Shown here: piece by piece, positions 20,506 to 28,414 of the stretch
Position numbering within the stretch: the stretch's first letter is position 1
How the letters are laid out: every line of letters starts with the position of its first letter
Notes under the pieces: model-generated
Seen by the model: only the letters and a program-made list of their open reading frames with translations
Told to the model about the DNA's origin: nothing
The model's database searches: none
Made by a program: the position numbers and the translations under genes
Assembly (NCBI RefSeq): GCF_001273775.1
Contig: NZ_CP011801.1
Span: 2,582,001 to 2,646,000 of the forward strand
Origin: Nitrospira moscoviensis
GTDB lineage: Bacteria > Nitrospirota > Nitrospiria > Nitrospirales > Nitrospiraceae
Reading direction: 5' to 3'
DNA: 64,000 bases

Positions 20506-20517
20506 CCCCCTAGGGGG
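20506..20517. promoter_or_regulatory. Perfect palindrome CCCCCTAGGGGG
   Basis: 12-bp perfect palindrome, 12 bp after the stop of the lipoprotein gene and about 150 bp upstream of the kinase start at 20353. It could be an operator for the kinase or part of a terminator. Confidence 0.35.
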
Positions 20518-20529
20518 GAGGAGTCCGGA

Positions 20530-20769
20530 TCACCGCCGTCCCACCCCGGAACCGTCGTCGTTGGGATAGGCGTCGGTTGAGGCATAGGGCGCGTTGGGAT
20601 TGGGACGATCCCTCTCGCGATACTCCTCTCCCGAGACGGACGGCCTTGCCTCGACGTTTTGGAAGCTGTACACCGGCCGCTGGCGGGCCGGCGGGTCGTC
20701 GTAGGCACAGCCGGGCAGCAGGGTCGCGCCTACCGCAAGACACGCATGGATGATGACGATGGTTCTCAT
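20530..20769 (-). CDS. Small lipoprotein of unknown function
   Basis: 79 residues from an ATG with an AAGGAGATC site. Signal peptide with lipobox LLPGC (Cys near 20), then a polar, Pro/Asp/Tyr-rich tail with no domain. The frame is open upstream but lacks a signal there, so the shorter start is right. It is the last of five minus-strand genes for exported proteins that lie between the two large kinases. Confidence 0.7.
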   Translation of the reverse strand: MRTIVIIHACLAVGATLLPGCAYDDPPARQRPVYSFQNVEARPSVSGEEYRERDRPNPNAPYASTDAYPNDDGSGVGRR

Positions 20770-20953
20770 CTGACGATCTCCTTCCCTGTGCGGGTCACTT
20801 GTTGTCCTTGACCCAGGCACCCTCGGAATTTTGTGACACTGCTTTTCCACCGCCATGCCACGCGGTGGGCCGGTTTCATACGGCAGGGCGCGCTTCCTTA
20901 CGGAAGGGACACGGATGCCGTGTCCCTTCCGCTCAACCCGGCCCGCGCGCCGG

Positions 20954-21478
20954 TCAGTAGTCTTCCTCGGACCGGCGTTGCGCCTGACGCTCAAACTCTT
21001 CCGGTTGACCGCGGCTCCGTTGAGAATGGAATTGCCGGCTCCGGCGGCCGCCCATGTCTTCCTCCGACATCAGCTGCCGTTCGATGTGGACGGTTTCGTC
21101 GTTGGCCTTCAGCTTGTGCGCCATGAAGACCTGCTTGTCACCGATGTCGATCGTGCGTCCCCAGGCCGTGATCCTGTCGCCTTTTTGAATATCGAGATCT
21201 TCCAAATGTTCGACGTTGCCGAGATCGACGATCTTCTTGCGGCCCCGATCGGTTTCAAGCTGCACGACCAGATTTTCCTGATCCCGGCCCTGCAGGCCCA
21301 CGGTCTTGGCGCGTTTGACCGTGCCGGAAATCTTTTGCCAATCCGACGACCGCCGGCTCTGCTGATCCTCCTGCATCGCGGACTGGCGATTCGACCGGGC
21401 ATCGGCCGTCTGGGCGGCGCCGGCCAGGACCGCCGCCGCCGCGATCAGCCCCATGCCCCAACTCCACGTCTGTGTCAT
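20954..21478 (-). CDS. Exported single-module OB-like protein
   Basis: 174 residues, GGAGG site 6 nt before the ATG, signal peptide ending TADA-RS. Residues about 48-135 form one module: ISGTVKRAKTVGLQG, then VQLETDRGRKKIVDLG, then LDIQKGDRITAWGR, then VFMAHKLKANDETVHIER. The same module appears twice in the product of the gene at 21852-22904, so the two are paralogues. The pattern (SGxV start, DLG, GDxI) resembles periplasmic OB-fold proteins of the YgiW/YdeI or NirD-stress type; that comparison is inference. The C-terminal 35 residues are Arg/Gln/Glu-rich and probably disordered. Confidence 0.75.
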   Translation of the reverse strand: MTQTWSWGMGLIAAAAVLAGAAQTADARSNRQSAMQEDQQSRRSSDWQKISGTVKRAKTVGLQGRDQENLVVQLETDRGRKKIVDLGNVEHLEDLDIQKGDRITAWGRTIDIGDKQVFMAHKLKANDETVHIERQLMSEEDMGGRRSRQFHSQRSRGQPEEFERQAQRRSEEDY

Positions 21479-21508
21479 GGTGTGCCTCCTTTCCGGTGAC
21501 CTTCGGCG

Positions 21509-21805
21509 TCAGACGTCGAAGAACCCGCTATCGCCCGCGTCGTCATACAATTGCGTCGCGTCGTATTGGTCGTCGTCATCGTAGGTCCGGGACAACTCAG
21601 GGTTCCCGGAGTACCCGGTCCCTTCATAGTAGCCGTACCCCGAATCGTAATAGTCGAAGTACCAGTCGTCGTCGTACAGCCCATCGTCATAGAATCCGCC
21701 GGAATAGGCCGACGCGGATGTGACGAAGAGCGGCGCGCCTAGGAGCGCGAGGACGAGCGCGACCGCCTGCGGACCGAACCCTGTAAAGCGTTGAAACAGA
21801 TGCAT
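21509..21805 (-). CDS. Exported acidic Tyr/Asp-rich protein
   Basis: 98 residues from an ATG with AAAGGAGC site; this start gives a clean signal peptide ending TSASA-YS. The mature 55 residues are almost only Asp, Tyr, Gly and Ser (YDDGLYDDDWYFDYYD), strongly acidic and likely unfolded. Such tails may bind cations or associate with cell-surface polymers. It sits between the two OB-module genes on the same strand. Confidence 0.65.
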   Translation of the reverse strand: MHLFQRFTGFGPQAVALVLALLGAPLFVTSASAYSGGFYDDGLYDDDWYFDYYDSGYGYYEGTGYSGNPELSRTYDDDDQYDATQLYDDAGDSGFFDV

Positions 21806-21851
21806 CTGAGAGCTCCTTTCGCCTTCGTTCGTGATGGTTCTCACGAGTGCC

Positions 21852-22904
21852 CTATCTCTGGCTCGATTGCATCGATGAGCCGGAGGACTGGGTGGACCGG
21901 CTGGAGGACTGACCGCCGGAGGATTTGGAAATGGAGGTCACCGAGCCGTCCGGCTTGACCTGCGCTTCGATCTGATCCCCCACGGTGAAGCCCCGGTTCA
22001 TGTTCTCCGCCACCAGGAAGTGGACCTCGCGCCCGGACGGGTCCCGCACGACATAGAATCCGTCCCGGTCCACCTTGAGCACCTCCCCTTTCACGATCAC
22101 TTCGCCGCTGATCGACTGCGCGCCCCGTTGCGCGCGCTGCCCCTGGCTCCCCGGCATGGCGGACATGAACTGCCGGTCGATCTGCGCCGTCCGGCCGTCG
22201 GTGCTGACCTGCTCGGCGATGAGGAACGGCTTACCGCTCACGCGGAACATCGGCCCTTGCACCGTCAGTTGCTGCCCGCTCTTGATCGAGAGATCGCGCA
22301 GCTCCTTTTTGGCGCCCAGATCGGCGATGATCTGCCGGCCGTCCTGGGTCTTGAGCCGCACCACCTGGTGCTTCTTCTCCATGCCCTTGACCTTCAGCTC
22401 TTTGACGTCCTGCACCTGGCCGCTGACCTGTTGCGATTCATGCCGAGCCGGTTGGGACTGCTGCGACGATTCCTGCCGTTTGATGCGGATCGTCTGCCCG
22501 TCGGCTTGAATCTGCTGGGCAAACAGCACCTGCCGATCGTTCACCCGGACGACCGGGCCGCGGGCGGTGATCCAATCTCCGCTGCGCAGCTCCAGGTCCC
22601 GCAAGTCCTTGGACGGCCCCAAATCGGCGATGATGCGGCGGCCCCGCTCGGTGGCCAGCACCGCGGCAAGATGTTCCTGGCGCGCGCCGCGAAGATCGAC
22701 CTTCTTGATTCGCTCGATTTCCCCGCTGATCTGCGCCCAGCGGGAGTGCGACGACGACCGTCCCGTCTGCGAGGATTCCTCGAAGCGCGACTGGCGGTCG
22801 CCGCCGGATTGGCGTTCGGATTGCTGCATGCGCGCCTCCGCCGTCGCCGCGCAGAGCGCGACGGCGACCAACGGCGCGGCCACGTGGAATAGGTGCATCT
22901 TCAT
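21852..22904 (-). CDS. Exported protein with two OB-like modules and a third distinct domain
   Basis: 350 residues, perfect TAAGGAGG site, signal peptide ending TAEA-RM. Two copies of the ISGxVxxxKxVxLxG module lie at about 58-142 and 160-245; each has a GRxIIADLG strand and a GPxxRV strand. A third beta domain (about 268-325: ISGEVIVKGEVLKVDRDGFY, HFLVAENM, GDQIEAQV) resembles an OB/EF-P-like fold. The tail is Ser/Gln-rich. Paralogous to the gene at 20954-21478. Ligand and role unknown; the context with BON and lipoproteins suggests envelope stress. Confidence 0.78.
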   Translation of the reverse strand: MKMHLFHVAAPLVAVALCAATAEARMQQSERQSGGDRQSRFEESSQTGRSSSHSRWAQISGEIERIKKVDLRGARQEHLAAVLATERGRRIIADLGPSKDLRDLELRSGDWITARGPVVRVNDRQVLFAQQIQADGQTIRIKRQESSQQSQPARHESQQVSGQVQDVKELKVKGMEKKHQVVRLKTQDGRQIIADLGAKKELRDLSIKSGQQLTVQGPMFRVSGKPFLIAEQVSTDGRTAQIDRQFMSAMPGSQGQRAQRGAQSISGEVIVKGEVLKVDRDGFYVVRDPSGREVHFLVAENMNRGFTVGDQIEAQVKPDGSVTSISKSSGGQSSSRSTQSSGSSMQSSQR

Positions 22905-22934
22905 CGGACATTCCTCCTTACATGAATGATACGG

Positions 22935-22954
22935 TGCGACCGGCGCCGGTCGCA
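22935..22954. promoter_or_regulatory. Perfect 20-bp palindrome
   Basis: TGCGACCGGCGCCGGTCGCA lies between the BON gene stop and the start of the OB-module gene, 31 bp before that start. It could be an operator or a loopless RNA hairpin acting as terminator. No T run follows. Confidence 0.4.
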
Positions 22955-22970
22955 GCGTGGTCTTTACCCG

Positions 22971-23378
22971 TCACTCGTCTTCCTGCGTCTTGAGCTTGCT
23001 GATGACTTCGACGGCGCCGGCGTCGAAGGCGTTTTCGATCGCATCCTCAACGGCGCTCCGATCCTCCACCGTTCCTCGGAGCGTCACCGTGCCGTCCTTG
23101 ACCGACACGTCAATCCGGTCCGCATCGACGAACGGACTCCAGGCCAACTGGCTTTCGACATCTTGCTTCAGTTGCCGATCGGCCGCGGCCCGCCGGCCCG
23201 GATAACGCTCGTAGCCGCCGGGATCCGCATCGTACGTATAGTCGTAGCGGTCCTCGTACCAATCGTACCCCGGGCCGTCATCCGCCTCGTAATCCCAGTA
23301 CTGTGCGGGGCTCGCCGGGGTCGGCACCAGCATCGCCGCGGCCAGCACCGCGGGCGGCACCGCTTTCCAGATGCCCAT
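22971..23378 (-). CDS. Exported BON-domain protein
   Basis: 135 residues with a perfect AAAGGAGG site. Signal peptide ending ASPA-QY, then an acidic Tyr/Asp-rich linker (about 28-55), then one BON domain (about 65-132) with the pattern DRQLKQDVESQL, DVSVKDGTVTLRGTV, AVEDAIENA, GAVEVISKL. BON domains bind lipid membranes and occur in OsmY-type osmotic stress proteins. This is the first of the five exported-protein genes and may be their promoter-proximal gene, although each has its own strong ribosome site. Confidence 0.85.
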   Translation of the reverse strand: MGIWKAVPPAVLAAAMLVPTPASPAQYWDYEADDGPGYDWYEDRYDYTYDADPGGYERYPGRRAAADRQLKQDVESQLAWSPFVDADRIDVSVKDGTVTLRGTVEDRSAVEDAIENAFDAGAVEVISKLKTQEDE

Positions 23379-23403
23379 ACAACCTCCTTTCCGAAGAACC
23401 GCG

Positions 23404-23541
23404 ATGGGCCTGATTCACGCGGCCCTCTTGCGGACGTACGAGAACCGCTCGCTGCCGCGAGACGAGAGGGACGGACAGACGGTGTGGGCCTATCGCGCGA
23501 TCGAGGCATTGGTCCGATGGGCGGGTAATGCGTCACGGTGA
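23404..23541 (+). CDS. Possible small protein, 45 residues
   Basis: An ATG-to-TGA frame of 45 codons in an otherwise gene-poor 595-bp stretch, divergent from the BON gene. The peptide is amphipathic and rich in Arg and Trp (VWAYRAIEALVRWAG). A GAAG lies 8 nt upstream. No homologue recognised; weak support only. The rest of 23542-23973 has no convincing gene. Confidence 0.25.
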   Translation: MGLIHAALLRTYENRSLPRDERDGQTVWAYRAIEALVRWAGNASR

Positions 23542-23826
23542 AGCATGAGAAGGAACTTCGCAACCGCCGTACCAATGCGCCACGCCCGTGCTCTTCGGGA
23601 CAGCCAAGGCCGCCTCCGGACCATCCGCACGGCCCCGACCCCTGGTCCATACGGGGAATGCCGAGCCTCGCGCCGATCGGAGGACAAACTGTTCCATGGA
23701 ATCCGGCATAGCGGGCATGTCCGGCCCGACAAAGTGTCTCCGACGGAACCGACTGTCCCGCAAAGCCCGGCGCCTCAACGGCACCGATGTTGCCTTTGGT
23801 CCCCTTTACCGAACGGTTGTCGCTTC

Positions 23827-23848
23827 GGTAGGATCTTGGGGTCCTACC
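23827..23848. promoter_or_regulatory. Inverted repeat GGTAGGA-N8-TCCTACC
   Basis: A 7-bp perfect inverted repeat with 8-nt spacer, about 125 bp upstream of the hybrid kinase start at 23974. Possible operator or leader hairpin. Confidence 0.35.
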
Positions 23849-23973
23849 TTGCTAGGAACAGCCCTAACATCTGTATGTTGCGCTCGGGCCCAAACCGGTC
23901 GGCGGAGCTGTCGTTTTCTACGAGAATATGAAACACCGTTGCGCACGTCGCTGCCGATAGAGGATAGCCACCG

Positions 23974-26742
23974 ATGTCGAACGACCCTCATCGCCCCACC
24001 GTCTTGAACGTGGACGACCATGACGCCGCGCGCTATGTCCGGAGCCGGCTCTTGACGGACGCCGGCTGTCGCGTCTTCGAGGCCGGCACGGGAGAAGAAG
24101 CGCTGCTGCTCATTCCCACCCTCCGGCCTGCGCTCATCGTGCTCGACGTGAGACTCCCGGGCCCCGACGGGCTCGCGGTGTGCCGGGCCGTCAAAGGCGA
24201 TCCCGCCACGGCGCACATCATGGTGCTGCTGGTCTCCGCCGTGAAGAGTGCGGCCACGGACCGCGCGGCGGGCCTGGACTCCGGCGCCGACGCGTATCTC
24301 GTCGAGCCGATCGAGCCGATCGAGTTGATCGCGACCGTCAAGGCGCTGCTGCGGTTGGCCGAGCGCGACGCGGACTACCGGCGGATGGAGCAGGCGCTGC
24401 GCGAGAGCGATGTGCGCTATGCGGCGATCGTGGACTCGGCCATGGACGGCATCATCACGATCGGCGAGGACCAGCGGATCGTGCTCTTCAACAAGGCGGC
24501 CGAGAACATGTTTCGCTGCCCCGCGGCCGAGGCGGTCGGCTCCCCCGTCGACCGGTTCATTCCCGAACGGTTCCGGCGCGACCACGAGCGGCATGTCCGG
24601 CAGTTCGGCTCGGGCGGCACCACGAGCCGGGCGATGGGGCGGCTCGGTTCCGTGCGGGGACTGCGGGCGGACGGCGAAGAATTTCCGATCGAAGCGTCGA
24701 TCTCGTCCGTCCACACGGACACCGGCCGGTTGTCTACCGTCATCCTGCGCGACATCACCGCCCGCATGCAGACCGAGGAGACGCTGCGGGCGAGCGAGCA
24801 ATTTCTGCGGCGGGTGCTCGACAACCTGTTCGCCTTCGTCGGCGTGATGACGCCCGACGGCACCCTCATCGAAGCCAATCGCGCCCCGCTCGACGCGGCC
24901 GGTATTCCGGCGACGGAGGTGCTCGGACGCAAGTTTTGGGATTGTTATTGGTGGAATTATTCGCCCGAGATCCAGGCGCAGCTGAAGGACGCTGTGGAGC
25001 AGGCGCTGCGCGGGCGGATCGTCCGATACGACGTGCCGGTCCGCATGGCGCAGGGCCGCCTGATGTGGATCGACTTTCAGTTGGCCCCGCTGCGGGACCC
25101 GGCGGGCCGCATCACGCATCTGATTCCCTCGGGCATGGATATCAGCGCGAGACGGGAGGCCGAGCAACGCCTGGGGGAGAGCGAATCGTTCCACCGACAG
25201 ACGTTGGAATCGATTCCCGGCATGGTCTTTACCAACCGGCCCGACGGCTCCTGCGATTACGTAAGCCAGCAGTGGGTCGACTTCACCGGCGTCCCGGCGG
25301 CCGAGCAGCTCGGATCGGGCTGGGTGCAGATGCTGCATCCCGACGACCGCGAGCGGGCCATGGCGGCCTGGCGCGACGCGGTAGAGGGTCGCGGCCGATA
25401 CGATCTCGAATACCGAGTGCGCCGCAGAGACGGCCGGTACAAGTGGTTTAAGATCAGCGGCCGTCCCATTCGAGATGAACAGGGCGGGATCGTCCGCTGG
25501 TTCGGCACCGGGATGAATGTGGACGACCTCAAGCAGACCCAGGAGGAATTGCACCGGTGGAAAGACGAGCTGGAGCTCCGCGTGCAGGAGCGAACGCGCC
25601 AGTTGATCGACTCGCAGCGACGGCTGCGCTCGCTCGCGTCGGAACTGACGGTCACCGAACAGCGGGCCCAGCGCAAGCTCGCCAAGGATCTCCACGACTA
25701 TTTGGCGCAACTGCTCGTCGTGGGCCGGCTCAAAACGGGCCGGCTCAAGAAAGAGGCCGGGCTCCCGGCGAAGGCGGAGACCATGGCGGCCGAGCTCGAT
25801 ACGATCTTCGAGCAGGCGCTCACGTACACGCGCACGATGATCGCCGAACTGAGCCCGCCGTCGGTCCAGGAATCGGGATTACCCGCCGCCCTGGCGTGGC
25901 TCGCCGAGCGGATGCAGAAGGACGGACTCTGGGTCGAGGTCCAATCGGACGACCGGCCGACCGCGCTCTCGGAAGAGCAGGCGGTGCTGCTGTTCCAGTC
26001 GGCGCGGGAGTTGCTGATGAACGTCCTCAAGCACGCCGGCGTGGATCGCGCGACCGTGCGGCTCACCGTGCGGGAGAGCGAGGAGGTGCGTCTTTCGGTG
26101 GAGGACCGGGGCAAGGGGCTGGGGCCCCGCGCGCTGCAACGAGCGTCGGAACCCGGCCATCTGGGGCTCTTCGCGGTGCGGGAGCGCATGGAAGCGATGG
26201 GCGGCCGACTCGAAGTCGCCTCCTCGCCGGGCGAAGGGACGACGGCGACGCTGGTGCTGCCGCTGGGCGGCAAGGAAGCAGTGAGTGGGAAAGCATTGGG
26301 CATTGCGCTTGGGAACGACTCCGGAACTCTAAGCGCCGGACCTCAACGCTCAACGCTTTCTGACTCAAAGCTCCAAGACGCGAAAGTTCGCGTCCTGCTG
26401 GTCGACGACCATGCCCTTGTCCGCCAGGGCATCGGGACGCTGCTGGACACCTATACGGACGTGACGGTCGTCGGCGAAGCGGGGGACGGATTGGAGGCCG
26501 TCGCGATGACCGAGCGCCATGAGCCCGACGTGGTGGTGATGGACTTCACCATGCCGAAGATGAACGGGGCGGACGCCACCAGGCGGATCAAGCGCAGCCG
26601 CCCGCGCACGGTGGTCATCGGGCTGTCCGTCACCGATCAGGAGCACGTCCGGCGCGAGATGCTGGCGGCCGGCGCCGTCGCGTTCGTGTCCAAGGATTCC
26701 GCGCCCGACGAGCTGTACCGTGTGATCATGGCGGCGGTATAA
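23974..26742 (+). CDS. REC-PAS-PAS-PAS hybrid histidine kinase with C-terminal receiver
   Basis: 922 residues, soluble. In order: receiver (about 8-125, D58 in IVLDVRLPGP), three PAS/PAC units (about 140-265, 275-390, 400-515), coiled coil (525-560), HisKA_3 helix with H574 in AKDLHDYLAQ, HATPase (about 655-770; NVLKHAG, EDRGKGLG, LGLFAVRERM), the shared linker (about 772-806), and a NarL-type receiver with D857 in VVVMDFTMPK. Two receivers on one kinase allow a phosphorelay-like circuit. The kinase and linker are close relatives of the one at 17423-20353; the sensory N-termini differ (receiver here, GAF there). It is transcribed divergently from the exported-protein cluster. Confidence 0.9.
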   Translation: MSNDPHRPTVLNVDDHDAARYVRSRLLTDAGCRVFEAGTGEEALLLIPTLRPALIVLDVRLPGPDGLAVCRAVKGDPATAHIMVLLVSAVKSAATDRAAGLDSGADAYLVEPIEPIELIATVKALLRLAERDADYRRMEQALRESDVRYAAIVDSAMDGIITIGEDQRIVLFNKAAENMFRCPAAEAVGSPVDRFIPERFRRDHERHVRQFGSGGTTSRAMGRLGSVRGLRADGEEFPIEASISSVHTDTGRLSTVILRDITARMQTEETLRASEQFLRRVLDNLFAFVGVMTPDGTLIEANRAPLDAAGIPATEVLGRKFWDCYWWNYSPEIQAQLKDAVEQALRGRIVRYDVPVRMAQGRLMWIDFQLAPLRDPAGRITHLIPSGMDISARREAEQRLGESESFHRQTLESIPGMVFTNRPDGSCDYVSQQWVDFTGVPAAEQLGSGWVQMLHPDDRERAMAAWRDAVEGRGRYDLEYRVRRRDGRYKWFKISGRPIRDEQGGIVRWFGTGMNVDDLKQTQEELHRWKDELELRVQERTRQLIDSQRRLRSLASELTVTEQRAQRKLAKDLHDYLAQLLVVGRLKTGRLKKEAGLPAKAETMAAELDTIFEQALTYTRTMIAELSPPSVQESGLPAALAWLAERMQKDGLWVEVQSDDRPTALSEEQAVLLFQSARELLMNVLKHAGVDRATVRLTVRESEEVRLSVEDRGKGLGPRALQRASEPGHLGLFAVRERMEAMGGRLEVASSPGEGTTATLVLPLGGKEAVSGKALGIALGNDSGTLSAGPQRSTLSDSKLQDAKVRVLLVDDHALVRQGIGTLLDTYTDVTVVGEAGDGLEAVAMTERHEPDVVVMDFTMPKMNGADATRRIKRSRPRTVVIGLSVTDQEHVRREMLAAGAVAFVSKDSAPDELYRVIMAAV
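26266..26411. repeat. 146-bp dispersed repeat in coding sequence, copy 2
   Basis: Identical to 17769-17914 (reverse complement) except at three positions. It covers the end of the HATPase, the whole linker and the first strand of the receiver. Identity is far higher than in the flanking kinase domains, which points to recent copying or gene conversion. Confidence 0.9.
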
Positions 26743-26790
26743 CGGGATTCGCGGAGAGCCGATGCCGCGCGGACGCTCCTCTGATAGCGA

Positions 26791-27240
26791 TCACGAAATC
26801 GTGCCGCGCCAGGCGCCGGTCTCCCGGCCGCGCGACTCGATGAATTGTTTGAAGCGCTCCAGATCCCCCTCCACCCGCCGGCTCACCAAGCCCGCCGCGT
26901 CGCCCACATGTTCGAGGAAGCCCTGCGGCTCATACTCCAGCTGCACCATGACTTTGGACTTGTCGTCCGACAGGCGATGGAACGTCACCGCCCCGGCGTT
27001 CATCGCGCCTCCCCGGCTCGTCCAGGCGATGCGTCGATCCGGCACTTGCTCGGTGATCTCGGCGTGCCATTCCTCGTCCTTCCCGCCGACGTTGGCTTTC
27101 CACTTCAGATGCTTGTCGTCAAGCTGCGTCACCTCCTGCACGCCATCCATGAACTTTGGGAAGTCCTCGAACTGCGTCCATTGGTTGTAGGCGGTGCGGA
27201 CCGGCACGTTGACTTCGATGGATTTTTCGACGACGGACAT
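26791..27240 (-). CDS. SRPBCC (START-like) family protein
   Basis: 149 residues with a perfect AAAGGAGC site. The sequence is the polyketide cyclase/dehydrase-like SRPBCC fold: VEKSIEVNVPVRTAYNQWTQ at the start, FEDFPKFMDGV, then beta-strands and a long C-terminal helix (VGDAAGLVSRRVEGDLERFKQFIE). These proteins have a deep hydrophobic cavity and bind lipids or other small molecules. Next to it on the same strand is a DUF883-like membrane stress protein. Ligand unknown. Confidence 0.85.
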   Translation of the reverse strand: MSVVEKSIEVNVPVRTAYNQWTQFEDFPKFMDGVQEVTQLDDKHLKWKANVGGKDEEWHAEITEQVPDRRIAWTSRGGAMNAGAVTFHRLSDDKSKVMVQLEYEPQGFLEHVGDAAGLVSRRVEGDLERFKQFIESRGRETGAWRGTIS

Positions 27241-27306
27241 ACGGCAGCTCCTTTCGCGAATGGGGTTGATGGCCGGAGTAACCGGATTAAAGAGGACGCC
27301 CGACCG

Positions 27307-27666
27307 TCACGCCGCACGGAGGGTGGAAGGCGAGGACTCTTTCCGCCCGCCGTCGCTCTCACGCGGGACGCTTCGCCGGCGCTCTTCCGACAAGAAATAG
27401 CCGGCGAGAAGGAGAATGCCGAGGACCATCCAGGGATGGTCGGCCATCTTCGCCTCAAGCCGCCGCCGCGTCTCGCCCCATGACTCCATGAGCCGCTCCA
27501 GGGTACGGTCCGCGGCCTCCTCCAACTGCGTTCTGATGTCGTGCACCGAACCCTTGGCGCGATCGATGGTGGAATCGATCTTCGCTTCGACTTGATCGAG
27601 GTCCTGATCGATGGCCTCGTGCACGCTTGTCCTGACTTCGTCCCGCCTCTCGGGCTGCTTCTCCAT
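27307..27666 (-). CDS. DUF883 (ElaB/YqjD-like) membrane-anchored protein
   Basis: 119 residues from the ATG at 27666, preferred over 27678 because GGAGGACG sits directly upstream. A long charged helix (VHEAIDQDLDQVEAKIDSTI) is followed by a C-terminal membrane helix (HPWMVLGILLLAGYFL) and a basic tail. This is the layout of ElaB/YqjD proteins, which tether ribosomes or other partners to the inner membrane in stationary phase in E. coli. The role here is inferred. Confidence 0.75.
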   Translation of the reverse strand: MEKQPERRDEVRTSVHEAIDQDLDQVEAKIDSTIDRAKGSVHDIRTQLEEAADRTLERLMESWGETRRRLEAKMADHPWMVLGILLLAGYFLSEERRRSVPRESDGGRKESSPSTLRAA

Positions 27667-27780
27667 GGCGTCCTCCATGAATATTCGCTTTCGTCAATGC
27701 TAAGTCGGTTCGCCGGTCTCCACAACGAGGCGACTCCCTTGATCGGCTGACCGGAAGCCGGGGTCGCTCCCCGCAACCGA

Positions 27781-27810
27781 GCTTAGGGTCTCTCCTAGTA
27801 TCCACTAAGC
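27781..27810. promoter_or_regulatory. Inverted repeat GCTTAG-N18-CTAAGC upstream of the PQQ operon
   Basis: A perfect 6-bp inverted repeat with CCTAGTAT inside the spacer, 24 bp before the cupredoxin start. Likely operator or promoter-overlapping site for the two-gene PQQ unit. Confidence 0.4.
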
Positions 27811-27834
27811 ATTCTTGAGCATAAGGCTATTCGT

Positions 27835-28401
27835 ATGGCTGTTCGAACACCGATACTGTTTTGCACCGCGATGATCGCTGCGGCGCTCATCGCCGGCTGC
27901 GACTACGTACGGCTGCTGCGCCCGAGCGTGCTCAAGCAGCTTGATCCCGACGTGGCCGCCTTGGTCAACGAGCTGCCGGAGGTGGACCGGCAGAACAAAG
28001 CCATCATCGGCCGGCTGTTTCCGCATGGCGGGCTGGCCCATGCCCGCGAAGCAACGGACGGCCCGATGTCCGTTGAAATCCGAATCCCCGAAGGGCAGTT
28101 CGTCTGGGAGCCGGCGATCATCGTCATGCCGCGCCCCGGCGACCTGCAATTGGACTTCCTCAACGAGGATTCGTTTTCCCACCATGCGGCGCTGCTGCCC
28201 AGCAACGGCGATCGCCAATACTTGCTGCTCCCGACCCATACGCGCGGGAGGGCCACGATTCGATTGGACGGCCCCGGGTATTACTGGTTCGGGTGTCCCG
28301 TGGCGAATCATGCCGGCCGGGGCATGCTTGGTTTGATCCTGGTCCGCGGCGATGTCCCGGATGGGGCCAGGCTCGATCGCCCGGTCCAACCCAGGCCGTA
28401 G
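27835..28401 (+). CDS. Cupredoxin lipoprotein, PQQ-enzyme partner
   Basis: 188 residues. Signal peptide with lipobox LIAGC (Cys22) anchors it to a membrane. The C-terminal half is a type 1 copper fold: His116/His117 in SFSHHA and C154-x4-H159-x4-M164 in GCPVANHAGRGM, the spacing of azurin-like ligands. It precedes a PQQ dehydrogenase by 13 bp, so they are co-transcribed. From memory, this type is the MSMEG_3727-family PQQ-associated protein. The likely role is to take electrons from the dehydrogenase, in place of a cytochrome c; that is inference. Confidence 0.82.
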   Translation: MAVRTPILFCTAMIAAALIAGCDYVRLLRPSVLKQLDPDVAALVNELPEVDRQNKAIIGRLFPHGGLAHAREATDGPMSVEIRIPEGQFVWEPAIIVMPRPGDLQLDFLNEDSFSHHAALLPSNGDRQYLLLPTHTRGRATIRLDGPGYYWFGCPVANHAGRGMLGLILVRGDVPDGARLDRPVQPRP

Positions 28402-28414
28402 CCGACGCCTGCTT

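Noticed and set aside
23806..25710. 634-codon minus-strand frame
   Set aside because: Antisense to the hybrid kinase at 23974; no recognisable domain.
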